A stretch of DNA of 64,000 bases from Dastarcus helophoroides (GCA_028583605.1 CM053328.1:31603578-31667577), one strand, 5' to 3'. Positions 46,480 through 57,900 are shown, counted from the first letter of the stretch. Notes: a model not told the origin generated them from the letters alone. Made by a program: numbers and translations.

Positions 46480-47320
46480 GTAAATATCCGATTTAAATTA
46501 ATTATCAATTATCAATGGCAAACCTACCTTGGGTCTTATTAATAAGAAAACTGAATTTGGGTATGAGTCCCAGATAGTGTATATGAATCCTTTCAAAGAA
46601 ATCAATCTAATTATAAAATAATACCAAAGGTAGCAATTTTCTGACTTTAAGATGTAGAGATGGCATTGTGCATTCTTTCAAAGCCTTCTTCATTTGAAAC
46701 GCAAAAACTGCTCTCGAATTCTCATCATCATTTATTTATTATGCTAAACATTAATTTATTTTTGGCTAGTTAGTTTCATAGTGGAAACTCAGTTTTTTAA
46801 GTACAATTTTGCTCGCACTGGATTGACTCCTCATTGTACACTGCAGAACTGCAAGTACGAAGAGGAAATTAAGTTAGATGGCGATGAACCTGTCATTATA
46901 AATGAGGATAATTTGAAATTATTAGAAGAAATTCACTTGGGTAACGAATTCCAGAGTTTGGAAATTTGATATCTTCACAGATAAAAGTTTTTAATCTTCT
47001 AAATTAAACTGCAAAGGAATTTAATGTCTTGGACTGTCTTGCATGCTCAAAGAATGTGTCTCTCAATTCTTGAAATAATCTCCCATAAAAGTTCTCCTAG
47101 AAAGGAGATAAACCATTCCCCTGTGCCTCCAACGCCTGGAGAGATTTGGTTGTTGGTTGGTTGGCTCTTCTTTGAATGTCCTAAAAAAGACAACGTGTGT
47201 CCTGGGGCTGAACTCCAAACTGTACTTCTAGGTTACGGATGACCAAACATGAGAATTGTACTCCAGTGACGGTAACTGGAGCTTGAAATAATCTGCACTC
47301 GTTCTTTTATTTATTTTCAG
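46480..47320 (+). other. Intron of the mutarotase-like gene containing two unexplained open frames
   Basis: Between exons 2 and 3 there are two plus-strand frames with coding-like composition. 46781-46969 contains EEEIKLDGDEPVIINEDN and LLEEIHLGNEF. 47024-47242 contains SPVPPTPGEIW and FFECPKKDNVCPG. Neither has clean splice sites joining it in phase, and neither resembles the mutarotase fold. They may be fragments of another gene or element, or alternative exons. I do not recognise them. Confidence 0.3.
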
Positions 47321-47993
47321 GTAATGCGCGAAGTAATTGGGATAACGCCTAGAGACGGATTCGATGTTAACCTTTGTGTTAACCGAGGCATTGAACAAGG
47401 GACTATGTTTCGTATCACGACTCGTCCACTATCCAAGTGGGCGTCTAATCGAAATGTACAGCGACCAACCAGGAGTGCAACTGACAACTGCCAACGAGTT
47501 CGGTTGTGGTGAAGTCATTCCAGTTGGATATTTTGGTGACAGAAGCAGAACATCGCAGAGAATGTGCAGCTAGAGCACTATTTATAGAAAGAATCTATCG
47601 GAAAGCCTTTAAACTTCTTTGTGTAGATGATAACCAAGATTTTATTGATATAAGAGAATTGATTGAGAAAGTCAAACAAATTAGAGAGGAAGATGTGATG
47701 TCACTAGGTCAGATCTCAATAACTCCTTTGCAGTCAAAATATCTAGAAGGGATGTTACAATTCTGCAAGGGTCAGCGCGATAATGAATATTCAGTTGGAT
47801 TTAAAGGCTGTTATAGAGGCGATTTTGTTGCAATGCACAGTTCGATCGGCTACGTCGATAGCATCGAAAGGGAAGAAAAGGTCGTCAGTGGATAGAAGAA
47901 GAAGCAGCGGATCGTCAAAGAAAGTTAGTATCACTGGGGAAACTCAGGACTCAGGACTAAAAAACGACGACGGTTCTCCTCCACCACTTGAAG
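47321..47993 (+). CDS. Mutarotase-like gene, exon 3 (frame-disrupted): fold continuation and large insert
   Basis: The acceptor TTATTTTCAG ends at 47320 and the donor GTAAAT starts at 47994. Frame A gives DGFDVNLCVNRG (the family's DHNF Asp kept, His lost). After a one-base shift near 47411, frame B gives the expected HYPSGRLIEMYSDQPGVQ. A second shift between 47485 and 47573 enters frame C (KAFKLLCVDD and DIRELIEKVK). A third between 47747 and 47893 returns to frame A with an Arg/Ser-rich stretch (SSVDRRRSSGSSKK). The three shifts sum to zero and the donor phase still fits exon 4. From about 47500 onward the sequence is an insert absent from normal mutarotases. I do not recognise it. The shifts may be sequencing or assembly indels or real damage. 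Confidence 0.7.
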
Positions 47994-48183
47994 GTAAATC
48001 TAATGTATGCCCTTATATATACCCTTACAAAAATACGTTAGTTGGAAAGTAACACTAATCTGTTGAAATATCATTTGTTTTAATTTATAATCTCTAAAAC
48101 GTAATAGTTTATTTCCAAGTTATTAATTTGGAAGATCACAAATCGGCTTCAATAAGACTCATACACTTTTCGATGTATTTTAG

Positions 48184-48530
48184 AAGACATGAGAGTGAGT
48201 CAAGAAAAATCAAGAAGATTATCTGAACAGGAACAGTCAATTATAGTGGAGCGTAACGACATCCCAAAGTCCTACAAGGACGGCAGGATTCATGGAAAAA
48301 TGAATGTCATTTATAAAACCCATGATGCGATATCCATACGACCCCAAAATTACCCAAATGCGGCTAATATAAAATGCTTTCCGAATTGTGTTTTGCGTCC
48401 AGGTGAAACATATTCGACTACAACTGTTTATAAGTTCTGGATACGTGCTGGTAATCCTAATACTTGGGTAAAAAGGTATAACTTTAACGATAAGCTGAGG
48501 AGCAGGTTACCTAAGGAATCCAAAGTGTAA
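48184..48530 (+). CDS. Mutarotase-like gene, exon 4: C-terminal end of the fold
   Basis: The acceptor ATTTTAG ends at 48183; the first two bases complete a Glu codon, and the stop TAA is at 48528-48530. The first 30 or so residues end the insert. Then DGRIHGKMNVIYK lines up with the family DGTLKGKNGAVYPK. QNYPNA, VLRPGE and TTTVYKF are the conserved C-terminal motifs. The family has LETQNWPDA with the catalytic-base Glu; here the segment is SIRPQNYPNA, so that Glu is Arg. With exon 2 this means all three catalytic residues are replaced. A short extra tail follows KFWI. Confidence 0.9.
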
Positions 48531-48564
48531 TATGTCGTTCTTAATTTTGTGTATGTAATTTCGT

Positions 48565-48570
48565 AATAAA
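48565..48570 (+). terminator. Poly(A) signal AATAAA of the mutarotase-like gene
   Basis: A canonical AATAAA lies 35 bases after the stop codon at 48530, followed by AT-rich sequence. This is a normal distance for an insect 3' end and fits a compact nested gene. Confidence 0.6.
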
Positions 48571-49474
48571 ATGTAAAATTTGTTAACTTTAAGCATTAAT
48601 GACTTCAGTATTAATATTATTTACGCATATGTGTGTCTCAGTCATATTGTCATTAATTTTAACGTTTTCGGAAGGCTCAGCATCGTTTAAAAATCGAAGA
48701 AAATATGTTTTAGCTTTTAAAAAAGAGCTGAATCTATCTAAGATGGCACCACTAATTGCAACAAATAGTTTGCGACTTCAGAGGGCAACAGAGGTACATT
48801 TCATTATCATCCGTTTTAGCAGATGCGATGATAAGGCAGGTTGACCAGAGCGACACATTGCTAACTAATGGACAACAAATCTTTATGTAATTATTTCGTC
48901 GCATAAATTTCATATATTTGGAACTAATACGAAAATAATTGCATTTATTTTACAGTTTTGGTTTCGTTAATCAACCGTTCTGACGAAAAATAAGTTATGC
49001 TAAGTGTACGAAAATAATTAACTGATCTGACACATACGAAAATATAAATCGTAAAAAATTGAGTAAGACGTACCCATAAAATTAAGAATCAATGCTCAAG
49101 TAGTCGCAATATTTAATTTCTGATCCTAATAAACAGCAGTTAGGTTGTTGTTTACCAAAAATATGCTAATGACGGAATTTCCTAATATAGCTGAAAGTTA
49201 GAGTAGATGTGCAATGTACCTGCAGATGCTCCGAATCCGAATCATTTACAGGTTGGATTGTGGGGTCTATGAAGAAAAAAACATGATACGTCGGTAAATA
49301 ACACGTGGGTAATTTCCATCAACGTCTTATTTTTCCTCATAGAGCCACAAAACTAGAAGTGATTTTAGGAAAATATTTTTCAATTATTAACTGCTTTATA
49401 ACACTTGCATCCACATCTTCGCTTCTTCTCCAGTTTGATCAATTTTAATGACTGGCTTGTTTTAATCTACTTAT
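48571..49474. other. Intron sequence, no gene recognised
   Basis: This follows the poly(A) signal of the nested gene. A frame at 48599-48844 has no recognisable motif. Confidence 0.4.
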
Positions 49475-50711
49475 TAGGGATGTAACGAATGTTGGTTTTC
49501 CCACATTTGCGAATGGGAATGCGAATGTTGGCTTTTCCACTGGCACAAAAAACGCAATTTTCAACATAAATTGAATTTGGAGAGAAATTTCTATAAAATA
49601 TTCAAAATTTAAAGAGGAGAAAGTAGAATTTTCGAATTGTAATAAAAAAATCTTAGTTTTGTGATAAAGTCGGAATTTTCAGGAAAACTTGACGAATATT
49701 GAAATTTCGAGAAGACGATTTTCAAGGTAAAAATCGAAACTTTCGAAAACCCAAAGAAATTTATAAAAAAAATCAAAATTTCGAGAAAAATATCGACATT
49801 TTGAGAAAAAGATAGAAATTTCGAGAAAAAAGTCGAAATTTGGCAAAAATTCGAAATCTCCCAGAGAGTCAAATTTTGTCCAAATTTGGAAAAAGAGTAA
49901 AGCACTGAACTAAACAGTGTGGCTTGTGATTAAGTCCAAAGAAGGTTTCACTCCTTCTTTGGACTTGGAAAAGAAGAGAATTTTGAGAAAAAATTCACGA
50001 AAATAGTAGAAATTTCAGGAAACAGAGTCGAGATTGCTCAAGTTAATATTTATTTTTTAATGACTGAAATGAATGAGTGAAGGACAGGTTCTTCCCCTCT
50101 GCCCCACTGTGACATCAGAAAATTTCCACGATTGAGATAAACGTTGAAATTTTGAGAAACAAGTTGGAATTTGAATTTTTTGGGACTTTTATCTTTTTCC
50201 AAAAATCCAAAAATATTTATCAACATTTCCAGATTAATATTATTCAAAATATTTTTACTTATTTATCAAAAGACCTATCACATTTCGAGAAAAAGCCGAA
50301 GTTTGATCAACAAGTCAAAATTGGCAGAGATGAATTTAAAAAAGAAGGCGAAATTTTTAGAAAAAGTCCAATTTTTGAGCAATTACCAGATTTTGAAAAA
50401 AAAACATCGAATTTTAAAATAAAAATTTGAAATTTTTAAAAAGTCTAATTTTGATAAAAGAAGCCGAAATGGAAATAAATTCGAAATTTTAAAAGAAAAA
50501 GAATTATTTGGTAACAAAAACACGGATTTTGAGAAAAAATTTCAAGGAAAGGACTAATTTTCAAAATGTCTGGAAACGGTTCCCTCAGCTGAGAATATAA
50601 ATTTTCGGTTGGCTGTATGAACCAGGGGAGAGCAAGCGCTCCACCCTGCTAGCTATTAGGGAAAGAAAATAAGGGAAGTTAAAAATACTTTTTATTAGGT
50701 GGTACTGGATA

Positions 50712-50990
50712 AATTACTCTATTAAAACTTAAATACAGAACTTGTCCCCTGAAATCAAGAAAGATTAAAAACCACAAAACACGTTGCTCTAACGCGTTTC
50801 GACAGCCAAGCTGTCATCTTCAGAGAGAAACTTTGTAAAAAAACACAGTTTCTCTCTGAAGATGACAGTTTTGATGTCGAACGAGCAACCTTTGTTGTGT
50901 TTTTTAATCTTTCTTGGTTTCAGAGGACAAGTTCTGTATTTCAATTTTTGAAGATAACCAAAGGACCAGTCCGTTTCCATCAAAATTACG
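50712..50990. repeat. Fold-back pair of hammerhead-bearing repeats inside the hAT-like element
   Basis: The left arm (minus strand) contains a complete core at 50787-50829. The right arm (plus) has CTCT, CTGAAGA and GACAG but then a deletion in stem II and GAAAC. Outer parts carry GAACTTGTCCCC inverted to GGACAAGTTC. The arms are separated by a short AACTTTGTAAAAAAACACAG centre. Confidence 0.82.
50787..50829 (-). ncRNA. Candidate hammerhead-like ribozyme core (family 2, complete)
   Basis: The parts on the minus strand are CUCU, CUGAAGA, one U, GACAGC-UUG-GCUGUC (6 bp), GAAA, CGCGU, U, AGAG. Compared with the complete core at 17898-17937, stem II differs at two base pairs, each changed on both sides (C-G to U-A). 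Activity is not shown. Confidence 0.5.
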
Positions 50991-51179
50991 TCCATTAAAT
51001 GTTGTTAGCTACGCTACCCTACCTCGAGAGTTGCATTGTTATTTCATAAATAACTTCCTTTTTTATGGCCAAATACATTCCAAATATATTCGCACAATTT
51101 CTTGCGAATGCGAATATTAAAATACATGCGAATATTCGCGAATGTGAATGCGAATGATCGTTCCATCACTACTACTTAT

Positions 51180-53960
51180 TATTCTATAAAAAAATTAAAA
51201 TTTCTTTGAACCTAAAATGCAAACGTTGAAGACAATTTTAAGAAATGTCGGAATTTTAAGGTTAAAATTAAAATTGCTGAATTTTTGAAATTTGGAGTCA
51301 GTTGAACACTGAAATCGACCTTTACAGAGAAAACTCAAGATCCCCAAAAAAGTCCTTGATTAGTTACTTAAATTTCAAAAAAATCAATAATTATAAAAAT
51401 AAAAATAGTTTTTCTTTGAAATTTTTCAGAAACCCTCTTAAAAAATGAGAGATTTCATGTAAAATTTTTTTAAAAGTGCAAATTTTCTTATTCTAAAAGA
51501 AGTTGAAATTTCAAGCTACAATTAAAATATTTTAAAGAAAATGACATATTTAGAGTTGCAAATTTGTAAATATTAATCGAAATTTCGTGATTAGAAATGA
51601 AGTTATAAAAAAAAGATAAAAGATTTCAATTTGTTTTTTATAATAAAGCGAAAAGTTCACAGAAAAACAAACAAAAAATAAAGAATAATATCAAAAATCC
51701 GAGAATAATTCGATAATTAAAAACATGTCCAGAAAACAGCGAACAAAAAACCAAAATGTTAAGATTATTGTCGAAATTTTCAGAAATAAGGCCGAATTCT
51801 TGTAAACAAAAATGTCTCTAGGAAGAGTGCATATTTTAAAAAGATGAGGTTTTCAAGAAAATCATTGGAATTTCCAGATTAAAGTCGAAATTTTGAGAAA
51901 TAAAGAACAAAAAGTTATAAAGACAATTTTAAGAGAAAAGTAGAAATTCGAATTTTTAACGAAAAGTCGAAATTCCGAGAAAAAACTGGACCTTTTTATA
52001 GAAAAACTTTGGAGAAAAAAATTAGGATTTCGGCATAAAACCTCGAAAGTGTAAGATCGAACTTGTGTACGAATTTTGAGAAAGTCCTGATTTTTATATT
52101 AATTTATTTTCAGTGGAAAGTGGAAATTTTTAGAAGAAATGTCCACATGGAAGCATACATCTTGAGAAAAAAAAGTTGAATTTACATTTAAAAAATTATA
52201 ATTCTAGACAGCTTTGTGGAAATTTTCATATCAGTTTGAAGTTTGGACTTAATTTTCAGAGATTTAACATAAAATCTCGAGAAATTATTGATTTAAACTT
52301 AATTGGATTTTTCATAAAGTTTCGAATTTTAAGTCAAAATTTCGAACGCCTAGAGAATCGAAAGTAAAATCTCAAAAAAAGAAAAACTGAAAAATCTACT
52401 ACTATTAAAAAAAAAACAATTATCTGGGCATTTCTAATAAAAGTTAACGTAAGCGAAATTTTAGCGAATTTAAATAGAGTAGAAATTGGAAAGAAGTGGA
52501 AACAACAAAAAAGAAGAACAAAACAGAACAAAACTCGAAACTTATATGATCAGGAACAGAGAATATTTTTTAGTTTCGATTCGAAATTTCGCTCTACATT
52601 TGTAAACTTGAAATTTTGAGAAATAAATCGAAATATTAAAGTCAATATTTAACCATAAATCTCGATATTCAAACTAAAAAAAAATGTGTTGAAATTTCGA
52701 TAAAACATTAAATCCAAAACTTGGAAAATAAAAGGTAAAAATCTACAAAAGTCCAAAATTTGAGGTTTAATTTTTGAGAGAAGAAGTAAAAATCAACAGA
52801 ATAAACTCAAAAACTTGAAAATAGTTGAACTTGTCAAGGAAACCTTTAAATGCAAGAGATGAAGAAACAAAAATAAACAGAACATACTTTTCAAGAATTA
52901 TTTTTATAAATTTTGATGTTTTCTTAAAAATTTTGCTTTGTATCAAAGTTCCCAGTTAATACCTTCAAGTTTTATTATTTTCATAATAAAGTCTAAATTT
53001 TGGGAAAAAACTTCAAGTCGGGAGTAAAAAAAATCAAAATTTTAAAATTCTTTCAACATTTTGGGAAGAAGGGGCGAAAATTCATGGTTTAGCTCTAGAC
53101 TACATAAAAGTTAACATGAGGGACAAAAAAATAAAAAATAAACAGAAAAAAGAAAACTGAAAGTGTGAATTCGAAATTTTAATTTTAAGGAAAATCTCGT
53201 AGTTATGAAAATTATTCAAAAAAATTCTGAAAACTTCCAAATTAACACCAAATTAATGAAAAACAGCTGAAGTTTATTATTTTCGAGAAAAAGTTTGACA
53301 TTTCCAGGTAAATTTGAAATTTTAGTGAAAAAAGCAAACATCAGAAGTAAAATTCCTAAATTTTTAGCAAAAGCCAAAATTATCAGAAAATTTTCCTGGA
53401 ATAAGTAATGCAGGAACAAAAAATTATTTTTAGTCTAGATATTTTTGTAATTTCAAAAGTCGAAACATACACATATTGTAAAATTAAAAAAAAATAAATT
53501 TAAAATATTTCCTAAAATTTCCAAAAAGGAGCAATTCAAGCAGATTTTTAAGAATCTGTGTGAATTTAAAAAAAATCCATAATTTACCTAAAGTCTTGAA
53601 AATTTTGAGTTTGATAGTGAAACTAAAAAGCACAGAACAAAGAAGCTCTTTTCCAACTTTGGGGAATACATTTGACATTTTCAAGTAAAGTTGAAATTTT
53701 GGAAGGAAGAAAAGCAAAAATTAAAAATTTAAAATAAAAATATTCTAAACAAAATTTAGAAGTCGAAAAGTTATAAAGTTGAATTTATGCAAATGTTTTT
53801 TCAAAAGAATTGCAAATTTTTGGAAAAGAACCTTACTTTAAAATTAAATTAAATAGAAGTGTGAATCCAAAATATCGATAAATCGAATTGTATTTAAAAT
53901 CAAAATTTTAACAAATAACCAATTTAAATTAGTTTGGCTTATTATTGATTTGATCATTAA
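51180..53960. other. Intron filler, mainly A-rich polarity
   Basis: About 2.8 kb of GAAATTTTGAGAAAA-like units. Small frames on both strands are accidental. Confidence 0.6.
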
Positions 53961-54103
53961 AATGAATTCCATAGAGCATTGTTGTAAGTAGCTTTTAAGA
54001 AGTCCTGGAGAAGATATTTTATTATTTTTACGTTACCGCCTTACAATATGAGTTGAACATTAATTTCAAATTCATTTAATTGTAAAACTGCTTTTAAACA
54101 TTT

Positions 54104-54430
54104 TGTAACAAAATTTAATTATAAAATTTAGTTAGGAATTTTCTAGAAAATTTGATAAGGGGAAGCGGCCGCGATAATGAATCAAACGGCAGATAAGAGT
54201 TCCAGAAATTTTGAAAAACGATAAGTCTTATCTGCTCGTTCCTTCTAGAACCTGGAACAGGATCTATAAATAGACAGTCCGGTCGGCTTTCCCTCAGTTA
54301 GTTAGTCAATGAATAAATCAGTTAATTAAACAGTGTTAGTGAATTACAATTGTAGTATTCCGGAATCAGTTGGAAATAAAGTGGTTACAATTTACAAAGT
54401 GTTAATCATTCGAACCGATAACATGGAACA
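54104..54430 (+). mobile_element. Solo LTR, copy 2
   Basis: It begins TGTAACA and ends GGAACA, aligned end to end with 39991-40312. The flanks are ATTT and ATTC, one base different from a 4-bp duplication. CTATAAATAG at 54264 and AATAAA at 54375-54380 correspond to the promoter and poly(A) words of copy 1. It lies 145 bp from the FN3-b exon. Confidence 0.8.
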
Positions 54431-54574
54431 ATTCATTAAGTTGCATTGCAGTTATTATTAAAATTCGCTGACGAAGTCGTAGGTAATAGCTAGTCGTTAA
54501 TAAAAAAGCTATAGAAAATATCTAGGTTTCATAATAAACGCCGCTGCATAACTGAAGAACAGAAGAATCGTTAC

Positions 54575-54917
54575 CTCACTTTCAGTCCTGAATGCGATTC
54601 GGCTACTAGGCTCTCCAACACCATGTGCGTTGACTGCTTCAACATAAACTTCGTAATCCGTATCACTCTTTAAATTTTCCAAAACGTACGGGCTTTGGAC
54701 TTTTGAAATCGTTTTGTAATCTTCTTCCTCAGAAGGAAACACTTTATGATGAATATTGTAATAAAGAACCGTATCTCCCAAAGTCACAGGTTCACTCCAG
54801 TGAAGAATTGCGTACTCAGTTTCAATATTTGTAACGTGCACTTTAGTTGGAGCGCTCGGTAGTACCCCATATCCCTGAAGAAGACAATTTGTGTAGTCCC
54901 CCATATATCGTAAACAC
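54575..54917 (-). CDS. Exon 2: end of DB module 1 and FN3-b
   Basis: The acceptor TTTTTTAG ends at 54918 and the donor GTAACG follows 54575. One leading base completes a Lys codon split with the previous exon. Residues 217-232 give the tail of DB module 1 (CLRY, then NCLLQG), supplying the eleventh and twelfth cysteines. Residues 233-330 are an FN3 domain: PSAPTKV opens it, HWSEP is the B-strand tryptophan, and YEVYVEAVN with HGVGEPS is the F-G signature. The exon ends in phase 0 after RTESE. The 15-kb intron that follows contains the mutarotase-like gene on the opposite strand. Confidence 0.92.
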
Positions 54918-57900
54918 CTAAAAAATACTGAAAGTTCCAAATTGTTCAAATATAGGATCTAGGAGACATATGTGTTCATGTTGTTCTTGACTCAAAAAAA
55001 TGGTTATGTTTTGCAAAAGTTGAGATTTCTCATGCCATAGATAGGCTGGGATAGAATAATTAGAATAAGAATGACATTAATTAAAGGCGAAATTTGATTT
55101 TATTTGACTCAAACTTGATCCCTTACTTTTCAGGAAAATGTATAATCAGAAAAGAAAATCGAAAAATTAGTTGAAAAAGCACTCAACATTTCAAAAACAT
55201 TTTTAGAAATCACCAACTTTTCTTGATATTTCTACTCTTGTCTAGAAATTTTAGGATCGAGCTTGGAACGTTTCCGAAACTGCGATAGTAAGGTTATTAA
55301 TTTCAAAAAAGCAAAGTGAGAAATTTCTGCAAAAGTCCGATTTTTGAATTAAAATTTTTGATTAAAATTTTGGAGCAAAAACAATAAAATTACAAGTTTA
55401 AATTAGGGAGTTAAAATCTAGAAAAAAACCAAAGAAATTGATTTCAGAACCATCTTTAATTAAACAATTTTTGAAAGTGATTCTTTTAGAGCAAGCTTTG
55501 TGGTGGTTTTTAATCTTTTTTGGGACAAGATTTGTGTTTTAATGTTAGTGATTTTTTTAAAGAAGGAATCACTCAAAGCAAATTTTTTTCATTTGGCGAG
55601 TCTTTAATAATAATAATAAAGCCACTATTGCCATGTACAAGTTCCAAAATGAAAAATTTCGTGCTTTTTTTTGGACCGATACTCAAACCAGAATTTCCAC
55701 TTGAAAAAACTGTGTAATTTCCATTACAATGGACTTAGTGGATAAAATTTATTTTGTCTTCTTTTGCCTAAATGGCACATTTTACTTTGCATAATGGCTA
55801 TTTATTTTATTCATACTAATGATTAGAGACCGGGTTTTAGGTAAAATTCTATGATTCTACCTTTTCATCTTTTTCAGCGTTTTTTGTATGTTATTGCCTA
55901 CATTTCAATTTCACTTGTTTTTTTTTGCCTTTTTATACATGATTTGGACCTATTTTTAAAAAGTTTAGTGTGTGTTTATCCTTTTCTATGGGTTTACCTC
56001 GAGTACATTTACACTTCTGGAGAATTTAGGCAAAAATATCTATACATACGTAATAAACAAAAAACAGAAATTTAATCCATCCTAGTAACAAGAAACATCA
56101 AGCATACATTTCTGCGAAATGTAATTTAATAACAATTACTCTTATGACCTACCCAGTCGCCTATAAATTTTTTACCTGTTATTGAGATGAAGGACAATTA
56201 TACTACGTTACCTGTTTTGTAATAGGTTGGTAGGTTAAATTACATCATATTAAACATAAACTTGGATTGTTGGAATTTGGAATTTTAATTCGACATGTTT
56301 AGAAAAGTATACATTTAAAGTAGCCAAAGTCGTTTTAGAAGAAATTTAGTCAGGAGTGAGTTTAAACTTAAAAAAAAGAAACTACATTCATTAATAATCA
56401 TTTCTAAAAATATCCACTCATTTAGAAATTTGAACTTTCGAATAAAAAGTGGAATATACTAATTTTTAACACGGTTCCCTCTTTAAACCCGAGATTAATT
56501 TTTTAACCTCTATATTCTAGGAATAAATTAACATTTAGAATAACTGTTTAAATATTGATAAAAAATACCATAATTTCTGGAAAAAAAGGTCTGAAGTCTA
56601 AATTTTCAAAAAAAAGATAAATTGCAAGGCAAGTTTAAATTAGAAATTTTATAAAAAATGACCAAATTTCAAAAAGGTACAATCAATTAACAACTATTAA
56701 AATTCGACATTTTCTAAAAATTTTGAAATTTAGAGCAAAATTTAGAGAAAAATTTAAGGTTTCTTTTAAACTTTTACTGTCTTTTTAAAATCCCCAGTGA
56801 AAATGTTTTAAAAGTAGTTTAAATGTTGAGAGAGAAATATTTTAAAAAACTCTGAATTTTAAGCCATTGCCAATGCGAGGATTTTGAAAGAAAAAACCAA
56901 AGTTATTAATACCAGTTCTTTTTTAAAAATTTCGAATTTAAATTTGGCAGTCTTAAACTCGAAAAATTGTAAACATTTTATAAATCATGTTGTTCTTAAA
57001 ATATAAAGTTCCAATGTCCTCATTAGAAGTAAAAAAAGTCTTGATTAAAGTCAAAATTTGGTAACTTAGATCGACATTTTAATGTTGAATTTAAAACATT
57101 AAACCTTTTTTTCAAAGTTTTCACTTTGAAGTCGAAATTTTGAGAAAAAAGTTTACTCAATTTTGAGTTAAACCGGTTGTGAAGAAACTCCTGAATTTTA
57201 AATCCTGAAATTTAAACAGCTCAGATCTTGTGTAAAACTCCAAATTTATAAAAAATTTTGGACAAAATTTGTAGAAGAGATTCTCAGAAAAATTATTAAA
57301 ATATGTATTATCAAAATTATGGCTTTAGAACAGATTTTGAATTTTTAGAAAGAGTGAGATATTCAAAATGTTATTCAAATACCGCAGTTAAACTTTAATT
57401 TTAAATAATTTATATAATTTTGAAAACATTCATTCAAATTCCACAACTTACAAGTTTTTATCGAAATTTCATATTGAATCTCAAAAGATCGTTTGTATAA
57501 ATTTTGAGTTTTTCTTAGAATGTAAATTTTTACTCCAAATGGAAAGTTTAAGTTTTAAATTTTTAGACTGCAAAATTCAACCTTTTTTTTTATAAAATTT
57601 AAAACATAAGATCAAAATTTCGAAAAAAACGAAATTTCAACACAATTTTAAATTATTTAAAATAAATTCTGAAAAACTCAAGTTTAACCTTAAAATGTTG
57701 GCTTTTTTCTTGAATTTTCGACTTTTATTCTGAAAATTTTGACTTTTTCTTAAAAGTGTAGGTAAGCTTCAAAATTTTGGAAAAAAATTGAATATTTGAG
57801 TTTAAATTAAAAATTACAGGGTTTATGGTGAAAATTCCAGAATAAACTCGAAATTTTAAAAATCTCCTAATTTGAAAATCCATATGCTTCTTCTAAATAT

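Larger units (their letters stand above)
49475..51171. mobile_element. hAT-like non-autonomous element with 8-bp target duplication
   Basis: CTACTTAT is found at 49467-49474 and 51172-51179. The ends are inverted: TAGGGATGTAACGAA on the left and, read on the minus strand, TAGTGATGGAACGAT on the right. An 8-bp duplication is diagnostic of the hAT superfamily group. Subterminal GCGAATG words repeat in both ends. There is no transposase. The inside is mostly A-rich filler plus a complete fold-back hammerhead repeat at 50712-50990. Confidence 0.85.

Noticed and set aside
39991..54430. The two LTRs as the ends of one giant element carrying the mutarotase-like gene
   Set aside because: The LTRs have diverged, each has its own flanking bases, and no primer site or retroviral-type coding region lies inside.
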